A DNA stretch of 31,335 bases from assembly GCA_036847185.1 (NCBI GenBank), contig DAIUAM010000035.1, positions 1 to 31,335 on the forward strand, given 5' to 3'. The position numbers were made by a program, and so were the translations under genes. The notes under the pieces are model-generated. The model had not been told where the DNA came from, did no database searches, and was given only the letters and a program-made list of their open reading frames with translations. Shown here one piece after another: positions 1-9,255 of the stretch (position 1 is the stretch's first letter; each line of letters begins with the position of its first letter). This DNA is from UBA4738 sp002413305 (GTDB taxonomy: Bacteria > Actinomycetota > UBA4738).

Positions 1-367
1 TGAGCCTGGTGCGCTCCTTGCTTCGCTCCGTGGAACCTTCCTCGGGACGCAACCGTTCTCTCCCGAAGGCTCGCGTTTGGACCTCAGGTCCCCTAATCTC
101 GGGGAAGCTGTCGCCCGAATAACTTAATTGAGGGAACGAAGAGGGAGTGGGAAGCGTCTTCGACCGGAGCCGCGGCCAGTGGGGAAGCCAGACGAGCACG
201 AGCCTTACAGTCTGACCCCACGGGTATAATCGGTCCGGGAGGCGCTCGGGACGCGAGGATTGCGTCGCCGGAGCGCCTCTTGTGCCCCGAGGGTAGGACG
301 GGGTCCTTTGATCCCCGGGGCCAAGGTGGTAGAAAGCGGGCCGAGAGATCGGCCCGGAGGGTGCGAC
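1..367. other. Gene-free leader region upstream of clpC
   Basis: No convincing coding region is visible on either strand. The only strong signal is the TATAAT promoter listed separately. A small imperfect palindrome (GGACCT-C-AGGTCC) lies near position 88. The first bases could be the tail of an upstream gene outside the window, but I cannot identify one. The ORF that runs through this region in frame with clpC has no ribosome-binding site at its first ATG (260) and is better read as the clpC 5' leader. Confidence 0.5.
204..230 (+). promoter_or_regulatory. Sigma-70-type promoter of clpC
   Basis: A perfect -10 hexamer TATAAT lies at 225-230. CTTACA at 204-209, 15 bases upstream, is a weak -35 match with short spacing. 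Transcription would begin near 237, giving a leader of about 130 bases before the clpC ATG at 368. No CtsR or CIRCE operator was recognised. Confidence 0.65.
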
Positions 368-2842
<2,475 letters not shown>

Positions 2843-2900
2843 GCGGCGAGGGGACGTAGCAGTGGACGGCCGGGACGCCGGTCGACCCCTTAAGGGCCGT

Positions 2901-2930
2901 GAGCCCAGTGGCCTTCGGGTTACTGGGCTC
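2901..2930 (+). terminator. Hairpin terminator after clpC
   Basis: Nine-base perfect inverted repeat GAGCCCAGT (2901-2909) and ACTGGGCTC (2922-2930) around a 12-base loop, 58 bases after the clpC stop. There is no T run afterwards, as is common for hairpins in high-GC actinobacteria. It separates clpC from the radA promoter. Confidence 0.6.
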
Positions 2931-2982
2931 ATCGCCATTCCAGCACAGTTCGCCCTGGTCAGGGGATGTCACACCCTCCCGG

Positions 2983-2988
2983 TATGGT
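2983..2988 (+). promoter_or_regulatory. -10 box for a leaderless radA mRNA
   Basis: TATGGT ends 6 bases before the GTG at 2995. A transcription start 7 bases after the -10 box would fall on the first base of that start codon. No ribosome-binding site precedes the GTG. Inference from sequence spacing only. Confidence 0.5.
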
Positions 2989-2994
2989 CCTCGG

Positions 2995-4344
2995 GTGGGC
3001 AAGGTCAAGCGACTGTTCGTCTGTTCGAGCTGCGAGCGATCGTCCCTGCAATGGTCGGGGCGGTGCCCGTTCTGCGGCGAATGGGGCACGGTCGCCGAAC
3101 AGGCCGCTCCCACGGGGATGGGGCGGACGGGCGGGTCCGCGCGGCCTGCTCCCGTGCTCAGCTTGGTCCCGGACCCGGAGGAACGCCGGACCCCGACGGG
3201 GCTCGCCAGCGTGGATCGTGTGCTCGGCGGCGGCCTCGTTCCCGGCTCGGTGGTGCTCCTGGCGGGGGCGCCCGGCATCGGCAAGTCGACCCTTCTCCTC
3301 CAGCTGGCGTCGCGCCTGACCGAAGCCGGGCACCCCTGTCTCCTGGCATCCGGCGAGGAGACTCGTGCCCAGGTCGCCGGGCGGGCCCGGCGGATCGGAC
3401 TGAACGGCGAGGGGCTCCGTTTCACGGGCGGCCGCGATCTGGCGGACGTCCTCGCCACGGCAGCATCTGAGCGTCCGGCCGTGCTGGTGGTCGATTCGAT
3501 CCAGACCATCCGGGACTCGGAGTCCGAGTCGCTTCCGGGCGGCCCCGGCCAGGTTCGGGCGTGTGCGGATGCGCTCATCGGCCTGGCCAAGGGCCAGGGC
3601 ATCACGCTGATCCTGGTCGGCCACGTGACGAAGGACGGCGACCTGGCCGGACCACGGACGCTCGAGCACGCCGTCGACGTGGTGCTCTCGTTCGAGGGAG
3701 AGCCGCGATCGGGCCTGCGGATCCTCGCCGGTGGGAAGAACCGGTACGGCCCCGAAGGTGAGGTGGCCTGGTTCGAGATGACGTCCGGCGGGCTGGCCGA
3801 GCGCGCTGACGGGCCCCTCATCGGCGATGGTGAGGCCGAGCCCGGCTGCGCAACCTCGCTGGCCCTGGCCGGCCGGCGGGCATTCGCGGTGGACGTCCAG
3901 GCGCTGGTCGTGCCCACCGAGGGGCCGGCCAAACGCCAGGTGTCGGGGCTCGATCCGCGACGGTTCCACATCGTGGCTGCGGTGGCCGACCAGGCGATGG
4001 GTCTCCGCTTGGGACGGGCGGAGCTCTACGGCGCGTCCTCGGGGGGGCTGCGATTGGAGGACCCGGGCACGGACCTCGCCGTGGCGGCAGCGCTGGCTTC
4101 CGCGAGCGTGGGCCGGACCCTCCCTCCCCGGACCGGATTCGTCGGAGAGTTGTCCCTCACCGGCACCGTACGGCCCGTCGGCGGCATGGAGGCAAGGATC
4201 TCCTCTGCAGCCGCCGCGGGGCTGGAGACGCTGGTGATCCCCTCCAATGGGGTCCAGCCGAAGCCCGCGGCAACCCTTAGATTCGTTCGCGTCTCCCATG
4301 TCCGGGACGCCCTCGGATGGGCGCTCCAGGAGGGCGTCAGATGA
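2995..4344 (+). CDS. radA: DNA repair protein RadA (RecA/Lon-like)
   Basis: RadA/Sms processes branched recombination intermediates during DNA repair. The 449-residue protein has an N-terminal four-cysteine zinc finger (CSSC and CPFC motifs, about residues 9-29), a RecA-type ATPase core with Walker A GAPGIGKST, the RadA-specific loop KNRYG at 248-252 (most family members have KNRFG), and a C-terminal Lon-protease-like domain (GGMEARISSAAAAGLE region). The GTG at 2995 is chosen because the protein then begins just ahead of the zinc finger, as in homologues, and a -10 box sits 6 bases upstream. The same frame stays open upstream to 2899, but that stretch overlaps the clpC terminator and shows no conserved sequence. 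It lies between clpC and carD, both on the same strand but each with its own promoter. Confidence 0.95.
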   Translation: MGKVKRLFVCSSCERSSLQWSGRCPFCGEWGTVAEQAAPTGMGRTGGSARPAPVLSLVPDPEERRTPTGLASVDRVLGGGLVPGSVVLLAGAPGIGKSTLLLQLASRLTEAGHPCLLASGEETRAQVAGRARRIGLNGEGLRFTGGRDLADVLATAASERPAVLVVDSIQTIRDSESESLPGGPGQVRACADALIGLAKGQGITLILVGHVTKDGDLAGPRTLEHAVDVVLSFEGEPRSGLRILAGGKNRYGPEGEVAWFEMTSGGLAERADGPLIGDGEAEPGCATSLALAGRRAFAVDVQALVVPTEGPAKRQVSGLDPRRFHIVAAVADQAMGLRLGRAELYGASSGGLRLEDPGTDLAVAAALASASVGRTLPPRTGFVGELSLTGTVRPVGGMEARISSAAAAGLETLVIPSNGVQPKPAATLRFVRVSHVRDALGWALQEGVR

Positions 4345-4374
4345 CCAATATGGCCTCTGACCTGCGATTTCGAT

Positions 4375-4404
4375 TTGTCTTGGGGCCGAAGAGCGTGCTA
4401 TCCT
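4375..4404 (+). promoter_or_regulatory. Promoter of carD
   Basis: TTGTCT (4375-4380) and TATCCT (4399-4404) are separated by 18 bases, a good sigma-70/SigA-type arrangement. The predicted start is near 4411, which leaves a short leader containing a GAGGGGG ribosome-binding site before the GTG at 4447. Confidence 0.6.
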
Positions 4405-4446
4405 GGCTTTCCTCGTACGGAAACCACTCAGTTCTGAGGGGGTATC

Positions 4447-4932
4447 GTGTTCGGCAAGGGAGACAAAGTCGTATACCCGCACCACGGTGCGGCGGTCATC
4501 GAAGACCTTGTAGAGCGCGAGATTTCCGGAGAGCGAAAGACCTACTTCAAGCTGCGGCTGGCGCACGGCGACTTGACGTTGATGGTTCCCGTGGACAACA
4601 CGGAGGGCGTGGGCCTCCGGTGCGTCGTGTCCCGGCGGGAGGTCAAGAAGGTCTTCGACCTGCTCCGAGAGGAAGAGGAAGTCATCCCGACCAACTGGAG
4701 CCGCCGGTACAAGACGAACCTGGCCAAGCTCAGCTCGGGTGATATCTACCAGGTGGCCGAGGTCGTTCGGAACCTCTCTCAGCGCGAGAAGGAGAAGGGC
4801 CTTTCCGCCGGCGAGAAGCACATGCTCGCCAAGGCCCGCCAGATCCTCGTTTCCGAGCTGACGTTCGCCTTCGACTCCACGGAGGAGAAGGCCGAAGCGA
4901 TGCTCGACAAGGTGCTGGAAGAGACCCGGTAG
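4447..4932 (+). CDS. carD: CarD family transcriptional regulator
   Basis: CarD binds the RNA polymerase beta subunit and stabilises open promoter complexes, notably at rRNA promoters, in actinobacteria. The 161-residue protein begins MFGKGDKVVYPHHG, the start of the Tudor-like RNAP-interacting domain (about 1-55). A helical DNA-binding half follows. W84 in PTNWSRRY corresponds to the tryptophan that wedges into the upstream edge of the transcription bubble in mycobacterial CarD. The start is GTG with a GAGGGGG ribosome-binding site just upstream and its own promoter at 4375-4404. Length matches the family. In many actinobacteria carD lies next to ispD/ispF, as it nearly does here with only the PIN-TRAM gene between them. 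Confidence 0.96.
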   Translation: MFGKGDKVVYPHHGAAVIEDLVEREISGERKTYFKLRLAHGDLTLMVPVDNTEGVGLRCVVSRREVKKVFDLLREEEEVIPTNWSRRYKTNLAKLSSGDIYQVAEVVRNLSQREKEKGLSAGEKHMLAKARQILVSELTFAFDSTEEKAEAMLDKVLEETR

Positions 4933-5041
4933 CTCGCGTTCGCCAGCGACGTCCTTCTGTCAGCCTCAAGCACGGCTTCATCCTGCCCGAAGAACGAGGG
5001 AGGAGGCCTGTGCCATCCCACCCGGCACGGTCAGTGAGCGC

Positions 5042-6322
5042 ATGCGCCGACATCCCGAAGATGACCGGGCCATCGATCTGGCGGACGAGGGGATGGGCGC
5101 CAGGGCGCCCCGGCTAGGAGTGGTGGCGTCCTCATCGGAAGGGCCGGCCAATTATCGGTTCGTGGCTGCCGCCCTCGAAGGGGAGCTCGCCATCGCCGGC
5201 GACAGCTCGGACGCCTCCGAGCCCGGCGATGCCGCTCCTTCCCGGGAGGGCCGAGTCCGCCGCGGTGGGTGGCGAGCGTCCAGCGGCTTGGTCGAAGGTG
5301 TTCGACTCATCGTCGTGGCGTTGTTCGCCGTCGGTGGCTGGGAGATCGCGAACAGCTTCACCCCGGCTCGCACGGGCGAGTTGCTGATCGGGATCGTCCT
5401 GGGATCCGCGGTGGGTTACGTCTTGGGGGGTGTCCTGGGCCGAACGACGGCCACCGCCGTCTCGGACTTGGAGCGGGAGTTCCAGAGGGTGCCGGCCGCC
5501 GACATGCTGGCAGGGGTCTTCGGCCTGCTGGTTGGGCTGACCCTGGCCACGCTGATCTCCGTCGCGTTGTTCCATCTACCCGCGGTGGCTGCGTACTCGG
5601 CCGTGGCCTTCGTGTATCCGGTGTTCGGGTTCGCAGGCTGGAGGATCGCCCGGGCCAAGAGCGACGACATCTTCTCGTTGTTCGGCGTGAAGCCCCGGGC
5701 TGCCGGCCGGGACTCTGGCGAGGTGGCAATCCTGGACTCGAGCGCCATCCTCGACGGGCGCCTCCTCTCCCTCGTCCAGATGGGGTTCCTGTCCGGGACG
5801 CTCCTGATCACTCGGGGAGTGCTGGATGAGTTGCAGGCCGTTGCGGACTCGTCGAACGGTGGGCGCCGGGCCCGGGGGCGCAAGGCGCTCGACCTGCTGC
5901 TGGCCCTCAAGCGCGATCCGAAGGTCGACCTGATGATGGTTGCCGACGAAGCCACGTCCGGCGAGGGGACCGACGCCGCCCTGGTCCGGCTGGCGAAGGA
6001 TCGCGGCGGGGTCCTCGTTTCGAACGATTCCGGCTTGTGCCGGGTCGCCGCGGCTCTCGACGTTCCCGTGCGCTCGATCCACGCCCTGGCCGATGCGCTG
6101 CGTTCGCCGGTGTTCGCCGGGGAGCGTGTGTCGGTGCGGCTGGTTCGCCGCGGCCGGGAGAAGGGCCAGGGCATCGGCTACTTGGATGACGGCACCATGG
6201 TCATCGTCGAGGAGGCCGACCACCTGCTGGGCGACACGGTGTGGGTGGGGGTGACGAACGCGATCCAGACCTCCACCGGGCAGCTCGTCTTCGCTCGGGT
6301 GGCCGACGACCCCGAGGAGTAG
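5042..6322 (+). CDS. PIN-TRAM domain integral membrane protein (YacL-like)
   Basis: Predicted membrane-anchored ribonuclease-like protein with a C-terminal TRAM RNA-binding domain. The 426-residue reading has a disordered N-terminal 75 residues, then four hydrophobic segments between about residues 82 and 200. The PIN nuclease domain follows with its four acidic residues present: D232 (LDSSAILDGR), E263 (LDELQ), D311 (GTDAAL) and D329 (SNDSGL). A TRAM domain occupies about 355-415. Substrates are unknown; YacL family members are conserved beside carD and ispD. The start is uncertain. The AGGAGG at 5001-5006 is 35 bases from the ATG at 5042, with a GTGCC/GGCAC hairpin between them. In-frame GTG codons at 5120 and 5123, close behind TAGGAG, would remove 26-27 residues of the non-conserved tail. 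Confidence 0.9.
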   Translation: MRRHPEDDRAIDLADEGMGARAPRLGVVASSSEGPANYRFVAAALEGELAIAGDSSDASEPGDAAPSREGRVRRGGWRASSGLVEGVRLIVVALFAVGGWEIANSFTPARTGELLIGIVLGSAVGYVLGGVLGRTTATAVSDLEREFQRVPAADMLAGVFGLLVGLTLATLISVALFHLPAVAAYSAVAFVYPVFGFAGWRIARAKSDDIFSLFGVKPRAAGRDSGEVAILDSSAILDGRLLSLVQMGFLSGTLLITRGVLDELQAVADSSNGGRRARGRKALDLLLALKRDPKVDLMMVADEATSGEGTDAALVRLAKDRGGVLVSNDSGLCRVAAALDVPVRSIHALADALRSPVFAGERVSVRLVRRGREKGQGIGYLDDGTMVIVEEADHLLGDTVWVGVTNAIQTSTGQLVFARVADDPEE

Positions 6323-6350
6323 CCGCCTCCTCCAGGCGGAGGCGAACCGG

Positions 6351-6356
6351 TACGCT
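6351..6356 (+). promoter_or_regulatory. -10 box close to the ispD start
   Basis: TACGCT ends 10 bases before the ispD ATG at 6367. A start near 6363 would give a leader of about four bases. A small hairpin (CCGCCT 6323-6328, AGGCGG 6334-6339) just upstream could end transcription of the PIN-TRAM gene. Confidence 0.45.
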
Positions 6357-6366
6357 TGCTCCCACC

Positions 6367-7098
6367 ATGGATCGGACGCCGGACAGGGGCGCGGCCGTGC
6401 TGCTGCTCGCTGCCGGCGAGGGGCAGAGGCTGGGGCATGACACGCCGAAGGGGTTCGTGCTGCTGGCCGGCCGCCCGCTCTTCCAACACTCGCTCGACTC
6501 GATCCTCGCATCGGGGATCGCAGCAGGGCTCGTCGTGGTGGTTCCGCGCGGCCATGTGCCGCGGGCCCGGGAGCTGGCGGAGGCGGCACCCGGCGTCGTG
6601 CTCCTGGACGTGGTCGCGGGCGGCGCCACCCGCCAGGAGTCGGTGCGTCGAGGGCTCGACGCGGTGCCCGCCGGGTTCGGCTCGGTCCTGTGCCACGACG
6701 CGGCCCGGCCCTTCGCTTCCCCGGAGCTGTTCGCGCGCGTGCATGGGGCACTGGAGTCGGCCGACGGTGCCATCCCCGTGATCGGGGTCGCCGACACGGT
6801 CAAGCGGATCCGGGCCGGGGTAGTCGTCGAAACAGTCCCCCGGATGGAGGTCGGGCTGGCCCAGACCCCGCAGGCGTTCGACATAGAAGTGTTGCGCCGG
6901 GCCCACGAACGGGCCGAGTACCGGGATCTGGAAGCGACCGATGACGCGATGCTCCTGGAGGCCGCGGGATACCGTGTGGCGGCCGTGCCCGGAGAGCCGG
7001 CGAACTTCAAGGTGACCACGGAAGCCGATCTCGCCCGGGCCGACCGTGTGCTCGCGGAGCGGTCTCGCCGGGGGCCCGTCGTTGAGGCCCGGGGATGA
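6367..7098 (+). CDS. ispD: 2-C-methyl-D-erythritol 4-phosphate cytidylyltransferase IspD
   Basis: Third step of the non-mevalonate (MEP) isoprenoid pathway: transfers CMP from CTP to methylerythritol 4-phosphate. The 243-residue protein shows the nucleotidyltransferase start LLAAGEGQRLG with a downstream PK pair, then HDAARPF, DTVK and the AQTPQAF segment, all IspD signatures. The usual PKQ is PKG here. The ATG at 6367 gives the expected N-terminus, and a near-leaderless -10 box precedes it. Its stop overlaps the ispF ATG by four bases (ATGA), so ispD, ispF and rlmB are probably one translationally coupled operon. Confidence 0.96.
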   Translation: MDRTPDRGAAVLLLAAGEGQRLGHDTPKGFVLLAGRPLFQHSLDSILASGIAAGLVVVVPRGHVPRARELAEAAPGVVLLDVVAGGATRQESVRRGLDAVPAGFGSVLCHDAARPFASPELFARVHGALESADGAIPVIGVADTVKRIRAGVVVETVPRMEVGLAQTPQAFDIEVLRRAHERAEYRDLEATDDAMLLEAAGYRVAAVPGEPANFKVTTEADLARADRVLAERSRRGPVVEARG

Positions 7099-7610
7099 GC
7101 GACGTGCGGGTGGGGCTGGGGTTCGACGTGCATCCGCGGTCGGCGGACCCTGAGCGGCCGCTGTTCCTGGCCGGCGTGCGGTTCGTGGACGAACCGGGCC
7201 TGGCGGGACATTCGGACGCCGACGTCGTTTGTCACGCGGTCGCGGACGCCCTGCTCGGTGCCGCCGGACTCGGTGACCTGGGGGAGCACTTCCCCGATAC
7301 CGATCCCCGGCACGCGGGCATCGGGGGGCTGGAGCTGCTGGCGCGGGTGGCGGGCATGCTTGCGGATCGCGGGCTCGTGACGGGGTCGTGCGATGCCACG
7401 CTCGTGGCCGAGCGGCCGCACGTCGCCCCCCACAGAGCCGAGATGCGGTCGAACATCGGGCTGGCCTTGGGGATCGGCGAGGATCGCGTCTCCGTGAAGG
7501 CGACGCGCCCGGAGGGGCTCGGGCTCTCCGGCGACGGTGCCGGATGCTTGGCGGTGGCTCTGGTGGTTCGACGCGACGATGCCGGCGGTGCGGAGGCGGG
7601 AATCGGATGA
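7095..7610 (+). CDS. ispF: 2-C-methyl-D-erythritol 2,4-cyclodiphosphate synthase IspF
   Basis: Fifth step of the MEP pathway: cyclises CDP-methylerythritol 2-phosphate with loss of CMP. The product has 171 residues, normal or slightly long. Zinc ligands are visible in GFDVHPR (Asp and His near the N-terminus) and in GHSDADVVCHAVADA. GDLGEHFPDTDP and the C-terminal VSVKATRPEGLG segment are also typical. It starts by a four-base ATGA overlap with ispD and its own stop overlaps the rlmB ATG, which implies coupled expression. ispE, the intervening step, is not in this window. Confidence 0.97.
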   Translation: MSDVRVGLGFDVHPRSADPERPLFLAGVRFVDEPGLAGHSDADVVCHAVADALLGAAGLGDLGEHFPDTDPRHAGIGGLELLARVAGMLADRGLVTGSCDATLVAERPHVAPHRAEMRSNIGLALGIGEDRVSVKATRPEGLGLSGDGAGCLAVALVVRRDDAGGAEAGIG

Positions 7611-8407
7611 GTGGACCGGCCCGGCCCCGCTGGCGGGACGGTGGCGTGGGAGGTGTGAACCGGAAGCCTATCGGCCCGGATGTGTTCGCGGTGGGTGGTC
7701 GCCGAGCAGTCACCGAGGCGGTCCGATCCGGCCGGGCCCGCCGGGTGCTGGTTGCGAAGGGCGGGCGGAAGACCGAGGGCCTCCGCGAGATGCTCGCTGA
7801 GGTCGATGCTCGGCAGATCCCCCTGGAGTGGGTCGAATTGGAGTCCCTCGCCGAGCTGGGCGTTCGCGATCACCAGGGCGTGGTCGCGACCGTGACGCCG
7901 CCCCAGGAGCTGGACGACGCGGCCCTGGCCGAATTCGACTTCCCACCGGACGCCTTGGTGGTCGTTCTGGACGGCATCACCGATCCCCAGAACCTCGGCG
8001 CTGCGGCGCGTTCGGCGGAAGCTGCTGGGGTGGCCCTGCTCGTCTCGCGCCGGCACCGCGCCGCGCCGCTCACGTCCTCCGCGGTGCGAGCATCGGCCGG
8101 CGCCCTTCTGCACCTCCCGCTGGCCCGGGTGACGAACCTGACCCGGACGATCCAGGCGCTGAAGGATCGCGGGTTCTTCGTGGTGGGGCTCGACCAGGAA
8201 GCCCCGCGCACCATCCACGAGGAACCTCGGCCCCCGCGCCCGCTCGCCCTGGTCCTTGGCTCGGAGGATACGGGGCTCTCCCGGTTGGTCGGGGAGGCCT
8301 GCGACGTGCTGGTCGCCGTCCCCATGCGGGGCCGGACCGCTTCGCTGAATGCCTCGGTCGCTCTGGCCGTGGGGCTGTTCGGCTTCGCCCTCGCCCCGGA
8401 TCGTTGA
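7607..8407 (+). CDS. rlmB: 23S rRNA (guanosine-2'-O-)-methyltransferase RlmB / TrmH family
   Basis: SPOUT-class methyltransferase that modifies a ribose 2'-OH, most likely in 23S rRNA. The 266-residue protein has an N-terminal substrate-binding domain (VFAVGGRRAVTEAV) followed by the SPOUT knot motifs: LDGITDPQNLGAAARSAE (motif 1), LVLGSEDTGLS (motif 2) and VPMRGRTASLNASVA (motif 3). The ATG at 7607 overlaps the ispF stop by four bases. An alternative GTG 45 bases further in (VNRKPIGPDVF) would trim a non-conserved N-terminal tail. Many actinobacteria have cysS between ispF and rlmB; here it is missing. The exact target nucleotide cannot be read from sequence. Confidence 0.92.
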   Translation: MSGPARPRWRDGGVGGVNRKPIGPDVFAVGGRRAVTEAVRSGRARRVLVAKGGRKTEGLREMLAEVDARQIPLEWVELESLAELGVRDHQGVVATVTPPQELDDAALAEFDFPPDALVVVLDGITDPQNLGAAARSAEAAGVALLVSRRHRAAPLTSSAVRASAGALLHLPLARVTNLTRTIQALKDRGFFVVGLDQEAPRTIHEEPRPPRPLALVLGSEDTGLSRLVGEACDVLVAVPMRGRTASLNASVALAVGLFGFALAPDR

Positions 8408-8417
8408 ACGGCGGCTG

Positions 8418-8447
8418 GGCCCGCTGAGGTCCCCGGCGGACCGGGCC
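8418..8447 (+). terminator. Possible terminator after rlmB
   Basis: A nested GC-rich inverted repeat with inner stem GGTCC (8428-8432) and GGACC (8438-8442) around five bases, flanked by GGCCC/GGGCC. It lies between the rlmB stop and the tRNA promoter. No T run follows. Confidence 0.35.
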
Positions 8448-8467
8448 ATCTGCACCAAGCCCGCTGC

Positions 8468-8473
8468 TACGAT
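8468..8473 (+). promoter_or_regulatory. -10 box of the tRNA-Thr gene
   Basis: TACGAT ends 7 bases before the mature 5' end of the tRNA at 8481, so transcription would start at or within one base of it. Confidence 0.5.
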
Positions 8474-8480
8474 GCCGGAT

Positions 8481-8554
8481 GCTGGCGTGGCGCAGTCCGG
8501 TAGCGCAAGCGACTTGTAATCGCTAGGTCGTGGGTTCGAATCCCACCGCCAGCT
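8481..8554 (+). tRNA. tRNA-Thr (anticodon TGT)
   Basis: Complete 74-base cloverleaf. Acceptor stem GCTGGCG (8481-8487) pairs with CGCCAGC (8547-8553), with discriminator T at 8554. The anticodon stem AGCGA/TCGCT encloses the loop CTTGTAA, with anticodon TGT at 8515-8517 reading ACA. The T arm is GTGGG-TTCGAAT-CCCAC. CCA is not encoded. The 3' half from 8511 is duplicated at 11685-11729, so the gene is the integration site of the adjacent element, and its 3' half is probably the element-supplied copy. Confidence 0.97.
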
Positions 8555-8555
8555 C
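8511..8555 (+). repeat. attL: left 45-bp copy of the att core
   Basis: Identical over 45 bases to 11685-11729. It begins at the anticodon stem of tRNA-Thr and ends one base beyond the discriminator. The sequences diverge immediately outside it on both sides. Confidence 0.9.
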
Positions 8556-8612
8556 GGAAAGCTGCTGGTCAGGGGCTTGCGGTTCCTGATCCGGACCCCG
8601 CGATACCCGTCC

Positions 8613-8631
8613 GTGCTAACGCGGTGCTAAC
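8613..8631. repeat. Left GTGCTAAC pair (putative integrase arm site)
   Basis: GTGCTAAC at 8613-8620 and 8624-8631, separated by GCG. The right end of the element has the same octamer pair with three-base spacing at 11529-11547. Arm-type integrase sites are typically short direct repeats inside both att ends; the assignment is an inference. Confidence 0.6.
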
Positions 8632-8809
8632 CGAAGACCAGCGACGCGATCGCGTCGGCAGCTTCGCGCTGCAGGGTCGAGGGGAGCTTCTCGTCCCCCA
8701 GCCCGACCAACTGCCCCCCCAACTGCGCGTGAGACGCCTTGGGCGAGTCAACGAAAGCAGCCGTCTGGCACTCAGGGTCCTCTAGGAGGAATTCAAGCTG
8801 GGCTGCCAC
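8627..8809 (-). CDS. Weak hypothetical ORF in the element
   Basis: A 60-residue frame beginning with GTG (VAAQLEFLLEDPECQ) and ending with a TAG that lies inside the left GTGCTAAC repeat. It has a plausible amphipathic, Leu/Ala-rich composition, but no clear ribosome-binding site and no family I recognise. It may be a remnant of an element gene or chance coding in GC-rich DNA. Confidence 0.22.
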   Translation of the reverse strand: MAAQLEFLLEDPECQTAAFVDSPKASHAQLGGQLVGLGDEKLPSTLQREAADAIASLVFG

Positions 8810-9060
8810 CCGGACCCGATCGGCAGGCCCTGTTGCCTCTCAGGAGCAGGGCCGATTAGTCGATGTCCCGATTGGTCCGGCTCCATATCTTTGGCGTCGG
8901 AACCTCGACGAGGGGTGAGCCGCATGAGCGAGGCGATTCGCGCGCCCTTCTTCCCGCGCACGTCGCATCTGGGGACCCGCCATTGCGCGGGAAGAGGGGC
9001 GGCGTGTATGAATCTCGACGTGAGACGGGGTCCGTGGGTGAAATCGACTCTCGGAGGGGC

Positions 9061-9255
9061 TTGATCGCGAAGAGCTTGATGACTCTGGCCGCTTGTACGG
9101 CACTGCTGGTGCCGTCGCCGTCGGCGGAGGCCAACGTGATCGAGGGGACCCCCTGTGCCCCGGCACCAACCAGGCAGGCCCCGAACGAGACCAACGTCCA
9201 GTACAAGTTGTCCGCGCACGAGCGGGCGCGGATGTGGTGGGGGGTGCAACCGTGA
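9061..9255 (+). CDS. Small predicted secreted protein coupled to the MFS-cNMP gene
   Basis: A 64-residue reading from a TTG directly behind GGAGGGG (9053-9059). It has a textbook Sec signal: a short n-region with a lysine (IAKS), a hydrophobic core LMTLAACTALLV and a signal-peptidase-I site after SPSAEA. The mature part is only about 40 residues, with one cysteine and the ending ARMWWGVQP. Its TGA overlaps the GTG of the MFS gene (GTGA, 9252-9255), so the two are likely translated as a coupled pair. Alternative starts are GTG 9034 and ATG 9079. An AAC lipobox reading (LAAC) is possible but would leave a very short signal. No family recognised. Confidence 0.5.
   Translation: MIAKSLMTLAACTALLVPSPSAEANVIEGTPCAPAPTRQAPNETNVQYKLSAHERARMWWGVQP

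Larger units (their letters stand above)
8556..9060. other. Left end of the element, mostly non-coding
   Basis: About 500 bases with no recognisable gene. They hold the GTGCTAAC arm-like pair (8613-8631) and one weak minus-strand ORF (8627-8809). Reading frames here lack conserved motifs and look degenerate. Unidentified remnants of element genes cannot be ruled out. Confidence 0.5.

Noticed and set aside
2959..4821. 620-residue minus-strand ORF antisense to radA and carD
   Set aside because: Shadow frame in high-GC DNA. The plus strand encodes clear RadA and CarD motifs; the antisense product is low-complexity with no motif.
5010..5114. Short GTG ORF behind AGGAGG, before the PIN-TRAM gene
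   Set aside because: Spacing is only three bases and the product is unremarkable; it more likely reflects the displaced ribosome-binding site of the PIN-TRAM gene.
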